NCBI GenBank assembly: GCA_009701945.1
Contig: WLJF01000013.1
Span: 1 to 9,907, forward strand
From: Actinomycetota bacterium
GTDB taxonomy: Bacteria > Actinomycetota > Actinomycetes > Nanopelagicales > Nanopelagicaceae
Direction: 5' to 3'
DNA: 9,907 nt
Below are positions 7,893-9,907 of the stretch, in pieces. A program made the position numbers and the translations under genes. The stretch's first letter is position 1. Every line of letters begins with the position of its first letter. Under the pieces are notes generated by a model that saw only the letters and a program-made list of their open reading frames with translations, made no database searches and had not been told where the DNA came from.

Positions 7893-9266
7893 GTGGATTC
7901 GCTGAAAGGCAAGAAGATTCACTTCATCGGCATCGGTGGATCTGGCATGAGTGGCCTTGCGCGCATTGCTCTCTCAGATGGCATCACGGTCTCAGGATCG
8001 GATGCAAAGGACTCCTCTGTACTCGTTGCACTTCGAGCACTTGGTGCTGATGTGTATTCATCACATGAGGCAGCGCATGTTCAGGGAGCAGATGTTGTTA
8101 TCTACTCCACCGCAATCTCAGCTTCTAACCCTGAAATGGCATATGCCGTTGAACGCTCCATTCCTATTCTTACCCGCGCACAAGCTCTCGCTCTCTTGAT
8201 GAAGGGTTCAACGAGTATTGCTGTTGCCGGCACACATGGAAAGACGACAACGTCATCCATGATGACTGTCGCACTTCAGGCGTGTGGCGTTGATCCATCT
8301 TTTGCAATCGGCGGAACCCTGAATGCATCTGGCTCAAATGCACATCGAGGCACAGGCAATATCTTTGTTGCTGAAGCAGATGAGTCAGATGGATCATTTG
8401 TTGAATACAAACCACTAGCTGCCATTGTGACAAATATTGAACATGACCATGTGGACTTTTTTCATACGCCAGAGGCAGTGACAGCTGCCTTTGATTCATT
8501 TGCTGCGACCATTTCTCCAGATGGTTTCTTGGTCTATTGCGCAGATGATGCAGGGGCAAAGCGTCTTGGCACATCAAAGCTTGCATGCACAACTGTCTCT
8601 TATGGTGAAGCAGAAGACGCTGACCTACGCATCGATCAGATTGAGCTCAAAGCTGCATCTTCTTCTGCCCGCGTTATGTGGCGCGGGCGAGCAGTGGGCC
8701 ATGTGGAGATTCAAATACCTGGTCATCACAACCTTCTCAATGCAGCAGGTTGTGTTGCAATGGGACTCTTACTTGATGCACCTATCCATCAACTACTTGA
8801 GGGGCTGCATAACTTCCGGGGAGCAGGTCGTCGCTTTGAACTCAAAGCAACCGAACATGGGATTCGCATTATTGATGACTATGGCCACCACCCGACTGAA
8901 ATCACAGTGACGCTCACTGCGGCACGACGATATGCGGGAGACGGCCGGGTCCTTGTCATCTTTCAACCACACAGATATTCGCGCACTCAAGCATTTATGA
9001 ATGACTTTGCAACATCGCTAGATCTTGCCGATGATGTCACTCTTCTTGAAATCTATGCGGCAAGTGAGAAACCAATACATGGGATCACTTCAGAGCTGAT
9101 TGCTGAAAAGATGAGCAAAGGCCACTTCATTCCGAACTTTGCAGCAGCCTCTGAACGCGTCATTGAAATGGCTAAACCTGGAGATGTAATCATTACTTTA
9201 GGTGCTGGAGATGTGAACTCTCTTGCTCCCATAATCGCTGAAGGGCTGCAACGCCGCTTTGCGTAA
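7893..9266 (+). CDS. murC: UDP-N-acetylmuramate--L-alanine ligase MurC
   Basis: First of the Mur ligases: it attaches L-Ala to UDP-MurNAc in the cytoplasm with ATP. The 457 residues are typical. Motifs are GIGGSGMSGLA (13-23), VAGTHGKTTT (111-120), EADESDGSF (161-169), NIEHDHVD (181-188), PGHHNLLNA (276-284), RRFE (313-316), DDYGHHPTE (328-336) and FQPHRYSRT (357-365). Together these separate MurC from the other three ligases. IYAASEKP (387-394) replaces the frequent YAAGE-type turn. The start is GTG at 7893, directly after the murG TAA with no base between. It is supported by GGAGG at 7881-7885, seven bases upstream and the best ribosome site in the window, and by the conserved N-terminal KKIHFIGIGGSGM beginning just inside. 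The stop lies eight bases inside ftsQ. Confidence 0.97.
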   Translation: MDSLKGKKIHFIGIGGSGMSGLARIALSDGITVSGSDAKDSSVLVALRALGADVYSSHEAAHVQGADVVIYSTAISASNPEMAYAVERSIPILTRAQALALLMKGSTSIAVAGTHGKTTTSSMMTVALQACGVDPSFAIGGTLNASGSNAHRGTGNIFVAEADESDGSFVEYKPLAAIVTNIEHDHVDFFHTPEAVTAAFDSFAATISPDGFLVYCADDAGAKRLGTSKLACTTVSYGEAEDADLRIDQIELKAASSSARVMWRGRAVGHVEIQIPGHHNLLNAAGCVAMGLLLDAPIHQLLEGLHNFRGAGRRFELKATEHGIRIIDDYGHHPTEITVTLTAARRYAGDGRVLVIFQPHRYSRTQAFMNDFATSLDLADDVTLLEIYAASEKPIHGITSELIAEKMSKGHFIPNFAAASERVIEMAKPGDVIITLGAGDVNSLAPIIAEGLQRRFA

Positions 9267-9907
9267 TTTCACCAAGGTTCCACTTGCCGGCATCGTCATC
9301 TCTGCACTCTTTGCAGGCCTTGTCTATCTCTTTGCATGGTCTTCAATATTTTCAGTGTCAACAGTTCACATAACTGGAGCACCAACGCCTGAGACCGAGA
9401 AATCCATTTCCCAGATTGCAGATATTTCAACAGGTCAAAAACTTGCTCGAGTGGAACCACGCGCAATTGCTCACCGCATTGAACATCTGACATGGATTGA
9501 ATCAGTTGATATTTCACGCAATTGGATTAGCGGTAAAGTTGAAATCATCGTAATCCCACGGACTCCCTCTGCTTACTTCAATGGTTCGACCATTGATGCA
9601 TCTGGAACTATCTTCACCTTGCCGGGATTTACTGGGGGAGACCTTCCTCGGGTCTCTGCCCCTACTCCAGAGCTTGGACTGTCAGCGATTGAGCTCTTTC
9701 AAAGCCTGCCCGATGAATTCAAATCCAAGGTGCTCTCACTCTCGGCTCACAACGACTCCAATATCGCCATGCAGATCTCATTGAATGGAAGAGATATCAG
9801 AGTGATGTGGGGAGGCAATGAGAAGAGCGCCTTGAAAATCCAAGTAATTGAGGCACTTATCGCACTTGAAGAGAATAAAAATATCCGTCGCATCGATGTC
9901 AGTGCGC
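9259..9907 (+). CDS. ftsQ: Cell division protein FtsQ (DivIB), N-terminal part, runs off the window
   Basis: Bitopic division protein of the FtsQLB complex that helps recruit and activate FtsW-FtsI. The frame is open from just after an in-frame TAA at 9232-9234 to the window end, giving 216 full codons. The only sensible start is TTG 9259, eight bases inside the end of murC; the next candidate, GTG near 9355, would cut off the membrane segment. Visible parts are a seven-residue cytoplasmic tail, one hydrophobic segment (about 8-27), then a POTRA domain (about 31-101). The POTRA begins FSVSTVHITGAP and includes LTWIESVDISRNW (77-89) and IPRTPSAYF (99-107). The FtsQ beta domain follows, starting with IDASGTIF (112-119). 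The visible end NIRRIDVSA fits the family. A loose GAAGGG (9240-9245) lies 13 bases before the TTG, so initiation may rely on coupling to murC. Identity rests on fold, length and place after murC. Confidence 0.9.
   Translation, partial: MRNFTKVPLAGIVISALFAGLVYLFAWSSIFSVSTVHITGAPTPETEKSISQIADISTGQKLARVEPRAIAHRIEHLTWIESVDISRNWISGKVEIIVIPRTPSAYFNGSTIDASGTIFTLPGFTGGDLPRVSAPTPELGLSAIELFQSLPDEFKSKVLSLSAHNDSNIAMQISLNGRDIRVMWGGNEKSALKIQVIEALIALEENKNIRRIDVSA

Noticed and set aside
8170..8910. Open frames of about 140 residues on both strands within murC
   Set aside because: The translations are rich in His, Gln, Leu and Met with no recognisable domain, and murC shows an unbroken set of conserved motifs over the same bases.
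9581..9784. A 67-residue + strand open frame near the end of the window
   Set aside because: It overlaps the FtsQ beta-domain coding frame, which has family features and stays open to the window end.
1..9907. Novel system, mobile element, CRISPR array or RNA gene hidden in the window
   Set aside because: Conserved dcw genes cover every base but six, with intact motifs and no repeats, integrase-like genes or unexplained blocks. The region reads as ordinary core genome.

Overview
This window is one continuous, single-strand stretch of the division and cell wall (dcw) cluster of a bacterium. I read nine protein genes, all on the + strand: the end of ftsI, complete murE, murF, mraY, murD, ftsW, murG and murC, and the beginning of ftsQ. 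The order is the classic one for Actinobacteria. Several protein details point the same way: the MurG loop HEANARPGLANR, the MraY stretch [11 protein letters not shown], and the two-cysteine outer loop of MraY before RDPLDLA. By eye (not counted) the base composition is moderate, far from the high-GC codon use of most Actinobacteria, and there is almost no space between genes. Together this suggests a streamlined planktonic actinobacterium, for example of the freshwater acI/Nanopelagicales type. The phylum is a fairly safe reading; the order is inference.

Layout: 1-335 is the FtsI C-terminus with its KTG motif. Next come murE (332-1813), murF (1810-3201), mraY (3198-4256), murD (4263-5660), ftsW (5647-6813), murG (6810-7892), murC (7893-9266) and ftsQ (9259 to beyond the window end). 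Junctions are four ATGA overlaps, two longer overlaps (murD/ftsW and murC/ftsQ), one exact abutment (murG/murC) and a single 6-base gap (mraY/murD). No stretch is long enough to hold a conventional promoter or terminator between genes, so I infer one transcript that starts upstream of the window and continues past ftsQ.

How the genes work together: MurC, MurD, MurE and MurF add L-Ala, D-Glu, the diamino acid and D-Ala-D-Ala to UDP-MurNAc in the cytoplasm. MraY moves the phospho-MurNAc-pentapeptide to undecaprenyl phosphate, giving lipid I, and MurG adds GlcNAc to give lipid II. FtsW (glycosyltransferase) and FtsI (transpeptidase) polymerise and crosslink lipid II at the septum, and FtsQ belongs to the FtsQLB complex that supports them. 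The MurE specificity motif DNPR predicts meso-diaminopimelate at position 3 of the stem peptide. All enzymes whose key residues I could check look intact.

I found no RNA gene, mobile element, CRISPR array, inserted gene or unexplained block. I see no evidence of an undescribed system here. The observations worth a second look are modest: extreme gene packing, uneven Shine-Dalgarno strength, a very short FtsQ cytoplasmic tail with a TTG start, a cysteine pair in the MraY outer loop, and a few motif variants.
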